Notes: generated by a model not told the origin, from the letters alone. Counted from the stretch's first letter, positions 53,274 through 63,439 are shown. The stretch: DNA of 64,000 nucleotides from Verrucomicrobiota bacterium (GCA_016716505.1 JADJWF010000011.1:1-64000); one strand, 5' to 3'. Numbers and translations: made by a program.

Positions 53274-54257
53274 GTGCAAGACCTCAAAACCTCCCCCGCG
53301 TGGCATCCGGTTTCCGCCGCCCTCGACCGGCGCGCCTGGCTCAAGCTCCTCGGGGGGTGCGGTTTGGCCACCGCCTCCGGCCTGTCCGGGACGACCACGC
53401 GCAATCCGCTGTGGCGAACCGCCGTGGGACTGAATGGGTTCGAGTCCGCAAGTCGCAAATACGGCAAGACCTTTCCCTTGTGGGAAATCCTCGAGTTCGC
53501 GTCCCGGGAGGGATTCGACGGCGTGGAACTGGTCCAAGGCTGGCCGATGGGAAACTATCCCCGCAGCGATGAGGCGGCGCGCGTGGCCGCCTTGCGCCGC
53601 CAGTACGCCGGCTTCGGGTTGCAAATCTTCTCGATTCAACTGGGCGCAGATGGCGCCTTCGACCCGGACTCCGCCGTTCGCCGCCGGTGGTTGGAAGACT
53701 TCCGCGATCGCGCCCGATTGGCCCGGCAGCTCGGTTGCCAATGCGTGGGCCTCTGGCCGGGCGGCGGGCTGCGCGGACAGACCCTTGACGAAGCCCTGGA
53801 CCGTCTGGCGGCGTCGTTCCGCGAAGCCGGCCGGGTCGCCGCTGAACACGGGTTGATTGCCGCGTTTGAGATCGAGCCTCCTTTCGTCTTTAACACGGCT
53901 GAGCACCTGCTCCGCATCCATCGGCAGGCCGATCATCCGTCGCTCAAGGTCATCTACGATCCCAGTCACTTCGACCTGATGAACGGCTCGACCGGGCGGC
54001 CGCACGAATTGCTCCAGCGCGTGGGCGTGACCAACATCGGCTATCTGCATCTCACGGACACCGACGGCACGCTGCGCGATGGTGGCACTTCGAAGCACCT
54101 CCCGTGCGGCGACGGCCACGCGAACCTGCCCGAGTCCCTCCGCCTGCTCCGGGAAGGCGGCTTCCGCGGCTGGATCATGGTGGACGCCTGGGAAATCCCC
54201 GACCCGTACGACGCCTGCCTGAAAGCCAGGCGGATGCTGGAGGCGGCGGCAGCCTGA
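53274..54257 (+). CDS. Sugar phosphate isomerase/epimerase-type TIM barrel, exported
   Basis: 327 residues. The N-terminus has DRRAWLKLLGGCGLATASGL, a twin-arginine-like signal. The barrel shows FASREGFDGVELVQGWPMG, LGCQCVGLWPGGGLRG, GLIAAFEIEPPFVFNTAEHL, VIYDPSHFDLMNGSTGRPHE and IGYLHLTDTDGTLRD, with glutamate, aspartate and histidine residues that bind the metal in xylose-isomerase-like enzymes. Reaction unknown. GTG 53274 is the first start with the whole signal. Probably in one unit with the decarboxylase gene, 41 bases on. Confidence 0.82.
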   Translation: MQDLKTSPAWHPVSAALDRRAWLKLLGGCGLATASGLSGTTTRNPLWRTAVGLNGFESASRKYGKTFPLWEILEFASREGFDGVELVQGWPMGNYPRSDEAARVAALRRQYAGFGLQIFSIQLGADGAFDPDSAVRRRWLEDFRDRARLARQLGCQCVGLWPGGGLRGQTLDEALDRLAASFREAGRVAAEHGLIAAFEIEPPFVFNTAEHLLRIHRQADHPSLKVIYDPSHFDLMNGSTGRPHELLQRVGVTNIGYLHLTDTDGTLRDGGTSKHLPCGDGHANLPESLRLLREGGFRGWIMVDAWEIPDPYDACLKARRMLEAAAA

Positions 54258-54298
54258 ATTGGCCAAGGCTCGGCTTCCCCTTTTTCCGCCTCCCTGCC

Positions 54299-55747
54299 AT
54301 GAACGATGCCGCTTCGCGCCACATGTCGCCCGAGGAGTTCCGTCGCTGGGGACACACGGTGGTGGACTGGATCGCCGATTACCAGCGCCGCGTGGGCGAA
54401 CTGCCCGTGTTGTCGCAGGTGAAGCCGGGGGCAATCCGATCTGCCCTGCCCGCGTCGCCACCCGCGCGCGGCGAGCCGTTTGACGCGATTCTCGCCGACG
54501 TGGACCGGCTCATTCTGCCGGGGATCACGCACTGGCAATCGCCAAACTTCTTCGCCTTCTTTCCGGCTAACACGAGCGGGCCTTCCATTCTGGGTGAGCT
54601 GCTGTCGGCCGGGTTGGGGGTACAAGGCATGTTGTGGGCCACGAGTCCGGCCTGCACGGAGCTCGAGACCCACGTGCTGGACTGGCTGGTGGAAATGCTC
54701 GACCTGCCCGCGAAGTTCAAGAGCTCCGGCGCCGGGGGGGGCGTCATCCAGGACACCGCCTCCAGCGCGGTGCTGGCGGCCTTGATCGCCGCGCGGGAGC
54801 GGGCCACCGGCGGAGCCACCAACCAGTCGGGGTGCAACGGCAAACTCACCGCCTACACCTCCTCCCAGGCACACTCGTCGGTCGAGAAAGCGGCGGGCAT
54901 CGCCGGAGTCGGGCGCGGCCAGTTGCGCTTGGTGGACGTGGACGAAACCTTTGCCATGAAACCCGAGGCCTTGCGGTCCGCGATCGCCCGCGACTGCGCC
55001 GCTGGCCTGACCCCTTTCCTGGTCTGCGCCACCGTCGGCACCACCTCCTCGAACGCCATGGACCCACTGGGGCCAATCGGCCAGATCTGCCGGGAAGCGG
55101 GCCTGTGGTTGCACGTGGATGGCGCCATGGCGGGATCCGCCGCCGTGTGTCCGGAGTTCCGGTGGATCCACTCGGGGCTCGAGCAGGCGGACAGTTACGC
55201 CTTCAACCCGCACAAGTGGTTGTTCACCAACTTCGATTGCGACTGCTTCTGGGTGGCGGACCGCGCCGCGCTGATCCGCGCCTTCAGCATCCTGCCGGAG
55301 TACCTGCGCAACCAGGCGACCCAGAGCGGTGCGGTGATTGATTACCGGGACTGGCACGTGCAGCTTGGGCGCCGCTTCCGCGCCTTGAAGCTGTGGTTTG
55401 TCATCCGGCACTACGGCGTCGAAGGCCTCCGTCACCACGTGCGGGAACACGTGCGGCTGGCGCAAGCCTTCGCCGACTGGGTGAGGGCCGATCCTGATTT
55501 CGAAGTCGTCGTCCCGCCGCCGCTGAACCTGGTCTGCTTCCGGCATCGCGCGGGCGACGATTTCAACCAGCGCCTTTTGGAGCGACTCAACGCCAGTGGC
55601 CGCCTCTACCTGACCCACACCAAACTCGGCGGCCATTACACGCTGCGTCTCTGCGTGGGACAAACGCACACCGAGGCCGGTCATGTGGCCGCCGCCTGGG
55701 AGCAAATCCGCGAGACGGCGCGGGCGCTGAACCTTGCCGCCGGCTGA
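54299..55747 (+). CDS. PLP-dependent aromatic-L-amino-acid decarboxylase
   Basis: 482 residues. It starts SPEEFRRWGHTVVDWIADYQ, then LPGITHWQSPNFFAFFPANT with the substrate region, GVIQDTASSAVLAALIAARE, LWLHVDGAMAGSAAVCPEFR, and the PLP lysine in DSYAFNPHKWLFTNFDC. The C-terminus contains RALKLWFVIRHYGVEGLRHH. It belongs to the group II decarboxylases and probably acts on tryptophan, tyrosine, phenylalanine or DOPA; which one cannot be told. Domain order and length are complete. The amine product may be a signalling or secondary compound. Confidence 0.9.
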   Translation: MNDAASRHMSPEEFRRWGHTVVDWIADYQRRVGELPVLSQVKPGAIRSALPASPPARGEPFDAILADVDRLILPGITHWQSPNFFAFFPANTSGPSILGELLSAGLGVQGMLWATSPACTELETHVLDWLVEMLDLPAKFKSSGAGGGVIQDTASSAVLAALIAARERATGGATNQSGCNGKLTAYTSSQAHSSVEKAAGIAGVGRGQLRLVDVDETFAMKPEALRSAIARDCAAGLTPFLVCATVGTTSSNAMDPLGPIGQICREAGLWLHVDGAMAGSAAVCPEFRWIHSGLEQADSYAFNPHKWLFTNFDCDCFWVADRAALIRAFSILPEYLRNQATQSGAVIDYRDWHVQLGRRFRALKLWFVIRHYGVEGLRHHVREHVRLAQAFADWVRADPDFEVVVPPPLNLVCFRHRAGDDFNQRLLERLNASGRLYLTHTKLGGHYTLRLCVGQTHTEAGHVAAAWEQIRETARALNLAAG

Positions 55748-55851
55748 GGCCGGTCGGTGGAAAAGGGCCCGGCGGATCGTCCCCAACCCCTTGACAGGGA
55801 GGAGCTTTGTTGGCCAAGACTCGCCGCGTGCTTAATGCACCAGATAAACCT

Positions 55852-57276
55852 ATGAAAAAATCCAAACTCCTGATTGCAACGGGGCTGGGTCTGCTGTCCG
55901 CAGCCGCGCTCAACGCCCAGTCCACCGTCGTCCTCGAGTCGTTCGAGGACTCGATTGACAGCGTCACCCTGATGAACTGGGGCGGGCGCCCGGCGCTGGA
56001 CCCGCCGGGGGTGGTGCTGGAGCAGTACACGCGGTCGGATGAAACCGACGCGTTTGTCACCCACGGTCAGAAGTCGCTCAAGGTGACCCTCAGCGGGCAG
56101 GAATGGTGGAGCGCGGACTTCAAGATCACCTTGTCCGAGGAAGCGGCGGCGAAGGTGCGCGAAGCGGCTCAATCCACCGACCTGGCTCGCTACATCCTGC
56201 GGTGGGATGTCGTGTTCCCACCGTCGGGCACGACGCACTGGATGAACTCGCAACTCCAGGGCTTTGGCGGCGTGTACGACCAGGTGGATTCAAACAATGG
56301 CCAGCGGACGATGTCCGTTGCCCTGGACCTCATCAATCCGCTGCCTGAAGAAGGCCCGCTGGAACTGATCTTCGCGCAGAATTTCGACGCCATCGCCGAC
56401 CCGTTTGAAAGTCTGGATCTGTACGTGGACAACATCCGGCTCGTGGACACCTACGCTCCGGGTGCTACTCCCAAGGTGTACGTCTTGCAATCGTTCGAGG
56501 ATCCCAACGATCCGACGGGCGGCGCGGCGAACTTCACCGGTTGGGGCGGCGGGCAGCGAACCACTTACGAGCAGTACACCAAGCAGGACGCGGAGGACAT
56601 CCGCGTTTCGGAAGGTGACCATGCACTCCAGGTTAACTACTCGGGGGCCGGGGGCTGGGGGTCGGACTTCATCATCCCCTTCACCGACACCAAGCTGGCG
56701 GAGGTGCTGAAGCTGGATCTGCCGCCGGAGGAGCGCCCCAGCAAGGCGGAACTCGCCCGCTACACCTTGCGCTGGGAGACCACCTACCCGCCACGCGGCG
56801 ATGACTGGACGGCTGATTGGCAGAACACCAGCTACCACACGCTCCAAGACGGGCTGCCGTGGAGCCAGTCGGGCGCGTTCGACACCCGCAAGACCTACTC
56901 CATCACGCTCGACCAGATCAATTGGGCCGATTGGTCCGATCCGAAACCAGTCTTGATGTTCATCGCCAACGGCGCGTGGGGCGAATCAGGCCACACGCTG
57001 TGGTTCGACAACTTCCGCCTGATTGACACGGGGGACGTCGGCCAGACCCCGGCGCCGAAGATCACCGCGTTCACGTACAATGCGCAGACGCGCCAAATCT
57101 CCATCACTTGGGAGTCGGTCGCCGGCAAACTGTACGCCATTGACTCGACCGAGAACTTGGGTTCCTGGCCGACGGTTTTGGCAGCCAACCTCACCGGCCA
57201 GGCGGGCACGACGACCTACACGGCCACCATGCCGGTCAATGCCCGCACGTTCCTGCGCGTGCGCGCGACGAACTGA
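55852..57276 (+). CDS. Secreted protein with two tandem carbohydrate-binding-like repeats
   Basis: 474 residues from ATG 55852. Signal KSKLLIATGLGLLSAAALNA. Repeat 1 (about 24-205) begins TVVLESFEDSIDSVTLMNWG and ends SLDLYVDNIRLVDTYAPG. Repeat 2 (about 216-405) begins KVYVLQSFEDPNDPTGGAA and ends HTLWFDNFRLIDTGDVG. A C-terminal domain (about 415-474, ISITWESVAGKLYAIDSTEN) is of the kind common in this phylum's secreted proteins. The repeats are beta-rich and may bind polysaccharide. No catalytic motif. A strong terminator follows. Confidence 0.78.
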   Translation: MKKSKLLIATGLGLLSAAALNAQSTVVLESFEDSIDSVTLMNWGGRPALDPPGVVLEQYTRSDETDAFVTHGQKSLKVTLSGQEWWSADFKITLSEEAAAKVREAAQSTDLARYILRWDVVFPPSGTTHWMNSQLQGFGGVYDQVDSNNGQRTMSVALDLINPLPEEGPLELIFAQNFDAIADPFESLDLYVDNIRLVDTYAPGATPKVYVLQSFEDPNDPTGGAANFTGWGGGQRTTYEQYTKQDAEDIRVSEGDHALQVNYSGAGGWGSDFIIPFTDTKLAEVLKLDLPPEERPSKAELARYTLRWETTYPPRGDDWTADWQNTSYHTLQDGLPWSQSGAFDTRKTYSITLDQINWADWSDPKPVLMFIANGAWGESGHTLWFDNFRLIDTGDVGQTPAPKITAFTYNAQTRQISITWESVAGKLYAIDSTENLGSWPTVLAANLTGQAGTTTYTATMPVNARTFLRVRATN

Positions 57277-57301
57277 GCAGAGGCTTGGGTGAAATCACCA
57301 C

Positions 57302-57331
57302 GGCCCGGCGACCAGCGTCGCCGGGCCTTTT
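57302..57331 (+). terminator. Rho-independent terminator
   Basis: GGCCCGGCGAC at 57302-57312 pairs perfectly with GTCGCCGGGCC at 57317-57327 around a CAGC loop, followed by TTTT. It lies 26 bases after the stop of the two-repeat secreted protein. Confidence 0.9.
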
Positions 57332-57486
57332 CGTTTGGTGCGCCCGGCCGGGCGTACCCATCAGGGGGTTCCAGTCCCCGGCACGCCCGGCAAGTGGAAG
57401 AGCCTGCCGGACGGCGAGGGTGTCCGCCGCGAGGCGAACCGAGGCGGGCTCTCGGGCGTCTCGCATCCCGCTTCAGCGTTGGCGCG

Positions 57487-60225
57487 CTAAGGCGCGCTCA
57501 AGCGGTAGAACCTCGTGGCGACACCGCTCAAGGTGGTGTCCGTGTAAGCGCCCCCGATGATCCCGGACGCCAGCGGGGTGAAAGGACCGTTCACGCTGGC
57601 CGCGCTGCGAACGGTGTAGGTGACGCCGGCTTGGGCCGTCCACGTGAGGGTCACCGAACCGTTGGCGTTCAGCGTGGCGGCGATCGGGCCGATGTTCACC
57701 GGCACCTCCGGCGGTTCGGACCATCGCCGGCCGTCGGCTTGCCGGCCGGGGCTGACCGGCAACGCCGAAACGCTGGTTTGCGGGACAAACGGACTGTTGA
57801 CGTCCGGGTGACGGGTCATCGAACCGTTGGCGGAGGTCTGGCTTTGGGAATACACGACCCGTGCGACCAGGTGGCCGGCGGCGTTGCGGATCATGATTCG
57901 GTCGCCGTCGTTATTCAGCGCCAGCCCGGCAGAGCCTTCCTGCGAGGGTAGCGCCACCTCTTCGATCCCGGGTGCGAAGCCGTTCAGGGGACCGCCGTAG
58001 GCCACCACCACGTTCGACGACGACAACGGCAACGGATCGTAGAACCGGAAGCGCGGTTGCGGGGAGTTCCCGTCGTAGATCGTCCAGTTCTGAAGGTCCA
58101 CGATTTCGCCGGAGTAGTTGACGATTTCGATGTACTCGTCGTGGGTGCTGGGCGTCGGCGCCGGCTCGGCCCGGCGGAGCGGGTTGAAATGCGCGGCCGT
58201 GGCGGTTGCCGTCGGATTGGCGAGATATTCGGTGATGACGATCTGCTGCTCGGCTGCCGTCGGCACATAGACGTTCCAGACCGGCGCGTTGGTCGCCGCA
58301 TCGTTCCATGCCAGCAGGCGCACTTCCACCGCCCGACCGGCATCCCCGGCGACCGGCTGCATCACCCAGCGGCCGATCCACTCGCTGGCGGTGGACGAGA
58401 CGACCTCCCAACTCGCAGAGGCCGGCAGGCCGGCCGAGGGGGTTTGGACTTGGAACGGCTTGCCGTCCGGATCGGTCACCACCACGGTCATCGTGAGCTT
58501 TTCGCCCGTCCGCAACGCATGGTCGGTGAACGTGTTCGTGGGACTGTCCCCCGGGCGAATCAGTTGGCTGAGGACATTGGTGAACTTCACCGTCGGGGCC
58601 TTCAGCGGACTGACGATGTCCGCAAACCGCGTGGGAATGATCTGGTAGCCACCGGTTCGCGGATCGGCGGTGTCGAACTGCCCCAGCACCCCGTAGATGG
58701 TGACCGCCCCCTCCGGTTTCCGCTGCTCGGGAATATCGGTTCGCCGGTCGCAGAACATGTTCATCTGCTCGCCCCACTCGTTCACGAGGGCGACGGTCTG
58801 TCCGCTGGGGAAGTTGGGAGTGGTCAGGTCAATGTACACGTCCTGCGCCACCACATAGCGGCCTTCGTACAACTCGATGACGGACGGGTCGTTTTGCCAG
58901 CCAAAGTTCAGTGGCAGCGGTTCGGGAAGCGGGTTGCCCTGACTGAGCAACTCGACTTTGTGGGCGTTGTTGTTGCGGTTGGGCGCGAATTGCAGCAGCC
59001 CGTTGAAGTGGCCCAATGGCGCGGTCACGCGCACCTTGTCGCCGGCCTGCGGGATGAAGACGTTGGTGCCACCCGTCCAGAAGGCAGCGATGCCGGCGGT
59101 GTCGTCCTGGAAGTAGAACAGCACGTTGGCGCTGGGGCCCGCGAGGTTGACGTGGGTGGTCACAATGCCCTCGGCAGTGAACAGGGTGTTGGTGTCCGTG
59201 GGCAGGTAGTTGTCCGGATCAATCAATGTGCGGAGGTAGGCGATGTTGGTCAGACCGGCTGGCGGCGGGACGTTCGTAACGGTGAGAGTGGCCACATCGC
59301 TCGTCACCGATCCAAAGGCGTTGCTGACCAGGACACGGTACTCGCCGGCATCGGCGAGCGTAACGGGCGAAATCGAGAGCGTCGCCGCCGTGGCACCGGG
59401 CAGATTGGTCTGCGCCCGCTGCCACTGGTACGTGAGCGGTGGAGAGCCGACGGCGGTCACGTTGAAGGTGGCGGTGCTGCCGACGCCCACAGTCGTGCTG
59501 GCCGGCTGGCCGGTAATCACCGGTTTGCCCTCCGCCGTTTGGAACAGCTCCGCGTACGTGGTCGCCACGCGCACGTCATCCACCGTGAGCTCACCCATAC
59601 CGGCGCCCGAGGCCAAAGACTGACGCAGCGCAAACGCCGTGACGATCGAACTGGTCGTGGAGTCAGCCGCGTCCAAGCCGGAATCGTTTTCCGAGGCGGG
59701 GTCAATCCAGAGCGTGGCGGCGGGAGCGGCGATGTTGTACCGCACGACCACCGTGTACCAAGTGCCCAGACTCAGGTCCCGGGCAAACACGGTCGGCTCA
59801 TTGGCCGCCTTGGAGATCCCCAGCCGGAATTGCCCGACCGGAGCCCCGGTAGTCGTGGCGAAAACCCTGGCTCGAAACGTGGTGCCGTCATTCTTGAAGT
59901 GCGCAAAGTAGCCGCCAGCTCCGGAGGGCAGCGCGCTGAACCGCACCTTCATGGCCGCGTACAGCACGACCGGGCTGTTGGCCGGGTAGGGACCGCCGGC
60001 GAGCAGGGCGCTGACATCCTCAGTGTCCTTTTCCGTGAGGTTCACCATGCCGCCGGCCACGTCCACCTGTTCGGCGGTACCGCTATGGTTGATCCACTTT
60101 CCGCTCGATACCGTAATCAAGGGACCGTCGGGGTACGAAAACGAATCATCGAGCAGCACCGTGGCATGGGCGGCGAGGCAAAGGCCGCACACTGACAGTG
60201 CGGCGGAGAACAGGCGAGTCGTCAT
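57487..60225 (-). CDS. Large secreted multidomain protein (LamG-like, Ig-like, lamin-tail)
   Basis: 912 residues. A signal (TTRLFSAALSVCGLCLAAHA) is followed by a LamG/concanavalin-like domain (about 22-230, SFSYPDGPLITVSSGKWINH), an Ig-like domain (about 235-325, ITGQPASTTVGVGSTATFNV), a region with an OB-fold look (about 330-545, VNLAGPSANVLFYFQDDTAG), an extracellular domain (550-660), a lamin-tail domain (about 670-815, IVITEYLANPTATATAAHFN, DEYIEIVNYSGEIVDLQNWT) and a C-terminal beta domain ending TLSGVATRFYRLSAP. Probably binds extracellular DNA or polymer. No cleavage motif recognised. Followed by the pseudopilin gene's opposite neighbour upstream at 60244. Confidence 0.82.
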   Translation of the reverse strand: MTTRLFSAALSVCGLCLAAHATVLLDDSFSYPDGPLITVSSGKWINHSGTAEQVDVAGGMVNLTEKDTEDVSALLAGGPYPANSPVVLYAAMKVRFSALPSGAGGYFAHFKNDGTTFRARVFATTTGAPVGQFRLGISKAANEPTVFARDLSLGTWYTVVVRYNIAAPAATLWIDPASENDSGLDAADSTTSSIVTAFALRQSLASGAGMGELTVDDVRVATTYAELFQTAEGKPVITGQPASTTVGVGSTATFNVTAVGSPPLTYQWQRAQTNLPGATAATLSISPVTLADAGEYRVLVSNAFGSVTSDVATLTVTNVPPPAGLTNIAYLRTLIDPDNYLPTDTNTLFTAEGIVTTHVNLAGPSANVLFYFQDDTAGIAAFWTGGTNVFIPQAGDKVRVTAPLGHFNGLLQFAPNRNNNAHKVELLSQGNPLPEPLPLNFGWQNDPSVIELYEGRYVVAQDVYIDLTTPNFPSGQTVALVNEWGEQMNMFCDRRTDIPEQRKPEGAVTIYGVLGQFDTADPRTGGYQIIPTRFADIVSPLKAPTVKFTNVLSQLIRPGDSPTNTFTDHALRTGEKLTMTVVVTDPDGKPFQVQTPSAGLPASASWEVVSSTASEWIGRWVMQPVAGDAGRAVEVRLLAWNDAATNAPVWNVYVPTAAEQQIVITEYLANPTATATAAHFNPLRRAEPAPTPSTHDEYIEIVNYSGEIVDLQNWTIYDGNSPQPRFRFYDPLPLSSSNVVVAYGGPLNGFAPGIEEVALPSQEGSAGLALNNDGDRIMIRNAAGHLVARVVYSQSQTSANGSMTRHPDVNSPFVPQTSVSALPVSPGRQADGRRWSEPPEVPVNIGPIAATLNANGSVTLTWTAQAGVTYTVRSAASVNGPFTPLASGIIGGAYTDTTLSGVATRFYRLSAP

Positions 60226-60243
60226 GGTCGGGGTTGGTTGGTT

Positions 60244-61128
60244 CTATTCGCGATGGGGATTCCAGATGACATCGGGATTGAACTTCTCCCGCGCGGCGCC
60301 CGTGCCGTTGGTGATGTAGGCGCGCCGGAAAAAGGCGGCATGGCCGTCCACGAACACGAGGTTGCCGCCGGTGTCGTTGTGGCGGCGGGTGAAGCGTTCG
60401 GAGCGCGCGGCGGGGAAGATACCGTTACGGTCGGCGCTGGTTTCGCCGGCGAGGTAGCGCTCCAGCGTGGGGCTGAACACGGCGTCGGCCAGCAGCACGA
60501 CGGCCGCAGGGTTTTGCAGTGTGGCGAGCCGGGGCATCTGCGGGTAGTCCAGCCGGTCGGAAATCTGGGGGCCGATGCGTTTGAGATCGAGGTTCATCAC
60601 GTAGCTGAAGAACCCAAACGAACCGCCCTTGAGGAACTTGTCACCGGACGCGGCCTTGGCGGAGGGGCAGTGCCAGAACTTCCCGATTCCGCCGGGGAAC
60701 GGGAGGTTGCGCTGGTAGTCACTCGTCACACCGTTCCAGTAGTTCGAAAAGCTCCGTTCGCCCACGGCCGGAGGCAGAGCGTTGAACCACGCGTACAGGT
60801 CGTTGGGGCTGCCGGGCCCCACCGTGGCCCCGGTGTCCACACCGTACTGGCCGCCGTTGTCGGTGCCGTCGCGCGGGATGGCGTCGAGGTTGTCCGAGGC
60901 ATAGACCTGCAGCCCCAAGCCCCACTGGCGGAGATTGTTCAGGCATTGGATGGTCTTGGCCTTGGCCTTGGCCTTGGACAGCGCGGGGAGGAGCATGCCG
61001 GCCAGAATGGCAATGATGGCGATGACCACCAGGAGTTCGATGAGGGTGAACGCGGCCCTCAAATGGCCAGCCGGGCGGTGGCTGGACCAATCATTCATGG
61101 CGCGCGGCCTTTGCGAGCTTAACTCCAT
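60244..61128 (-). CDS. Type II secretion pseudopilin-like protein (prepilin signal, H-X9-DG)
   Basis: 294 residues from ATG 61128 (ATG 61098 also possible). A long leader precedes the prepilin site [20 protein letters not shown], the class III signal cut and N-methylated by prepilin peptidase, with the helix continuing to [20 protein letters not shown]. The C-terminus has [20 protein letters not shown], the H-X9-DG motif. These DUF1559-type proteins are numerous in planctomycetes and verrucomicrobia and may form short pseudopili. Its stop lies 18 bases before the 912-residue gene's start on the same strand, so the two are probably co-transcribed. Confidence 0.88.
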   Translation of the reverse strand: MELSSQRPRAMNDWSSHRPAGHLRAAFTLIELLVVIAIIAILAGMLLPALSKAKAKAKTIQCLNNLRQWGLGLQVYASDNLDAIPRDGTDNGGQYGVDTGATVGPGSPNDLYAWFNALPPAVGERSFSNYWNGVTSDYQRNLPFPGGIGKFWHCPSAKAASGDKFLKGGSFGFFSYVMNLDLKRIGPQISDRLDYPQMPRLATLQNPAAVVLLADAVFSPTLERYLAGETSADRNGIFPAARSERFTRRHNDTGGNLVFVDGHAAFFRRAYITNGTGAAREKFNPDVIWNPHRE

Positions 61129-61248
61129 TTTCTCCGAAGCGTGGCGAACGATAGATGGCGCCCCGATGAGCGACAAGTGACGGATTGGCAAATTCGCCGC
61201 CCAGTCCGCGTTCGACAAGGGGGGCGGCCGCCGGCAAACTGGCTCCGC

Positions 61249-62130
61249 ATGAAGTCCATGACCGGCCACGGCCGCGGCGAGGCGTCCCTGCGCGGTTGCA
61301 AGGTCACCGTTGAAATCAGCTCGGTGAACCGCAAGCAGACCGAGATCGCGCTCAGCCTCGATCGCGAACTGGATCCCTTGGAGGCGCAAATCCGGGACCT
61401 GCTCAACCAGCGGATCGCGCGCGGGCGGTTGAATGTCCGCATCACGCTTCACCAGTCCGAGCGCGCGGCGGCCACGCGCGCGCGTCTCAACCCGGTCGTG
61501 GCCCGTGCCTACGCCCGGGAGGCGGCGGCCCTGGCCCGGTCGCTCCAGTTGCCCAACACCCTGACGCTGGAGGGATTGCTCCGGCTGCCGGGGGTGGTCG
61601 AGACGGTGGTGCCGGAGGCCGCCGCTGAGACTTGGTGGCCGGCGGTCGAAACCGCGCTGAAGCACGCGCTGGACGCGCTGGTGCGGATGCGCGAGCGCGA
61701 GGGCCGGCATCTCGCCCGCGACCTTCAACACCGCGTGGGGGTGATGCGCCGGTTGGTGAGAGGAGTCCGTCGCCGGGCACCGGCGGTGAGTGCCCGTTAC
61801 CGTGAGCAGTTGCGGGAGCGGATCCGAGCGGCGGGAGTGGAGGGGCTGCGCCCGGATGATGAGCGCCTGCTCAAGGAAGTGGCCTTCTTCGCCGAGCGGT
61901 CGGACATCTCGGAGGAGCTGACGCGGCTGGAAAGCCACTTCCAGCAGTTTGACCAGTTGATCACTGCCACCGAACCGGTCGGTCGCACGCTTGATTTCCT
62001 GTCGCAAGAGATCAATCGCGAGATCAACACCATCGGAGCCAAGGCCAATGACGCCGAGCTTTCGCGGGCCGTGGTGGCTCTCAAGGCCGAGGTGGAGAAG
62101 TTTCGCGAGCAGGTGCAAAACGTGGAATGA
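61249..62130 (+). CDS. yicC: YicC family endoribonuclease-type protein
   Basis: 293 residues. It begins [20 protein letters not shown], with [20 protein letters not shown], and ends with the highly conserved [20 protein letters not shown]. YicC proteins have been described as RNases acting with small RNAs. ATG 61249 matches the invariant MKSMTG start. The stop overlaps gmk by ATGA; the yicC-gmk order is common across bacteria. Confidence 0.93.
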   Translation: MKSMTGHGRGEASLRGCKVTVEISSVNRKQTEIALSLDRELDPLEAQIRDLLNQRIARGRLNVRITLHQSERAAATRARLNPVVARAYAREAAALARSLQLPNTLTLEGLLRLPGVVETVVPEAAAETWWPAVETALKHALDALVRMREREGRHLARDLQHRVGVMRRLVRGVRRRAPAVSARYREQLRERIRAAGVEGLRPDDERLLKEVAFFAERSDISEELTRLESHFQQFDQLITATEPVGRTLDFLSQEINREINTIGAKANDAELSRAVVALKAEVEKFREQVQNVE

Positions 62131-62780
62131 ACAGCTCCCCCCTTTGCGCGCCGCTGCCCGTGCTGCTGCTGGTGTCCGCCCCGTCGGGTGCGGGCAAGAC
62201 CACCGTCTGCCAGGGCTTGCTGGCGGCGCAGCCGGCGTTGGCCCGGGCGATCACGTGTACCACCCGGCCCCCGCGGGCCGGCGAAGAAGAGGGGCGCGAC
62301 TACTACTTTCTCTCACCCGCGGAATTCGAGCGCCGGGTGCGGCAAGGCGAGTTCCTCGAACACGCCGAGGTGTATGGATACCGGTACGGGACGCTGCGCG
62401 CCGAGGTGCGGCGGCGGCTTGAAACGGGTCAGGACGTGCTGCTGAACATTGATGTGCAGGGGGCTGCCAGCGTGCGGGCGGCGGCGAGCGACGACGCGCT
62501 GCTTCGGTCCGCCTTGGTGACCGTGTTTCTCACCACGTCGTCGCTGGAAGAACTGGCGCGGCGGCTGGCCGGCCGGGCGACGGATTCGCCGGAAACGATC
62601 CAGCGCCGTCTGGCGGTCGCAAGGTCGGAGCTGGCCAAGGCACCTGACTTCGACTACCTCCTGATCAGCGGCACGATGGAAGAAGATCGGCGCCGGCTGG
62701 AGACGATTTACCAGGCGGAAAAGCTCCGCAGCAGCCGGGTGCCGTTGCCGGACCTGGCCGGGCCGGGAGGAATCGGTTGA
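62127..62780 (+). CDS. gmk: Guanylate kinase
   Basis: 217 residues. P-loop [18 protein letters not shown], the GMP-binding [40 protein letters not shown], and [17 protein letters not shown]. It phosphorylates GMP to GDP in the cytoplasm. Overlaps yicC by 4 bases. rpoZ, often next, is not seen; the coaC gene follows after 110 bases. Confidence 0.96.
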   Translation: MNSSPLCAPLPVLLLVSAPSGAGKTTVCQGLLAAQPALARAITCTTRPPRAGEEEGRDYYFLSPAEFERRVRQGEFLEHAEVYGYRYGTLRAEVRRRLETGQDVLLNIDVQGAASVRAAASDDALLRSALVTVFLTTSSLEELARRLAGRATDSPETIQRRLAVARSELAKAPDFDYLLISGTMEEDRRRLETIYQAEKLRSSRVPLPDLAGPGGIG

Positions 62781-62890
62781 AGAACGCTCCCGGCCGGCGT
62801 TAATTGACGAACGGCTGGAGGGCATTCAGGGGTGCGCCGTCGGCGCGGGGCCCGCGCTTTCTCCGGCTGCACACAAAGGTGGCAAATGTC

Positions 62891-63439
62891 ATGAGCGGAT
62901 CCAAAACCGTTGTTCTCGGAGTCACCGGCTCGATTGCGGCGCATCGGGCGGTGGATCTGGCCAGCCTGCTGACCAAGGGCGGCGCGAGCGTGCGGGTGGT
63001 CATGACCGCCGACGCGCAGCGTTTCGTCACGGCCCTCCCGTTCAAGACGCTCTCGCGCCATCCCGTGGTGACGGACCTGTACGACGAGGCGGAGGGATGG
63101 CAACCCGCACACATCCGGCTGGCGGATGAGGCCAACCTGCTGCTGATTGCGCCCGCGACCGCCAACATCCTCGCCAAACTGGCCCACGGGCTGGCCAACG
63201 ATGCCCTGAGTTGCCTCGCCCTCGCCCTGAACCCGGCGGCGCGCGTGCTGGTGGCGCCCGCGATGAACGGCAAGATGTGGCGGCATCCCGCGACCCAGGC
63301 GAATGTGGCCACGCTGCAGCAGCGCGGGGCGGAGTTCATCGGTCCGGAAGAGGGTCTCTTGGCGTGCGGCTACGGGGGCATCGGCCGGCTGTGGCCGGTG
63401 GAGCAGATCGCCGCGCGGGCGCTGGAGTTGCTGGGCTAG
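62891..63439 (+). CDS. coaC: Phosphopantothenoylcysteine decarboxylase (CoaC, stand-alone)
   Basis: 182 residues of the flavoprotein (HFCD) family: KTVVLGVTGSIAAHRAVDLA, PAHIRLADEANLLLIAPATA with the catalytic histidine, NILAKLAHGLANDALSC and the substrate clamp VAPAMNGKMWRHPATQANV, followed by GLLACGYGGIGRL with the active cysteine. It decarboxylates 4'-phosphopantothenoylcysteine in CoA synthesis. Most bacteria fuse this to the synthetase CoaB; here the protein ends after the first domain and the next gene is a membrane protein, so CoaB must be separate. ATG 62891. Confidence 0.9.
   Translation: MSGSKTVVLGVTGSIAAHRAVDLASLLTKGGASVRVVMTADAQRFVTALPFKTLSRHPVVTDLYDEAEGWQPAHIRLADEANLLLIAPATANILAKLAHGLANDALSCLALALNPAARVLVAPAMNGKMWRHPATQANVATLQQRGAEFIGPEEGLLACGYGGIGRLWPVEQIAARALELLG

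Noticed and set aside
55791..55796. TTGACA as -35 box of the two-repeat protein gene
   Set aside because: No acceptable -10 hexamer at 16-18 bases; may be chance.
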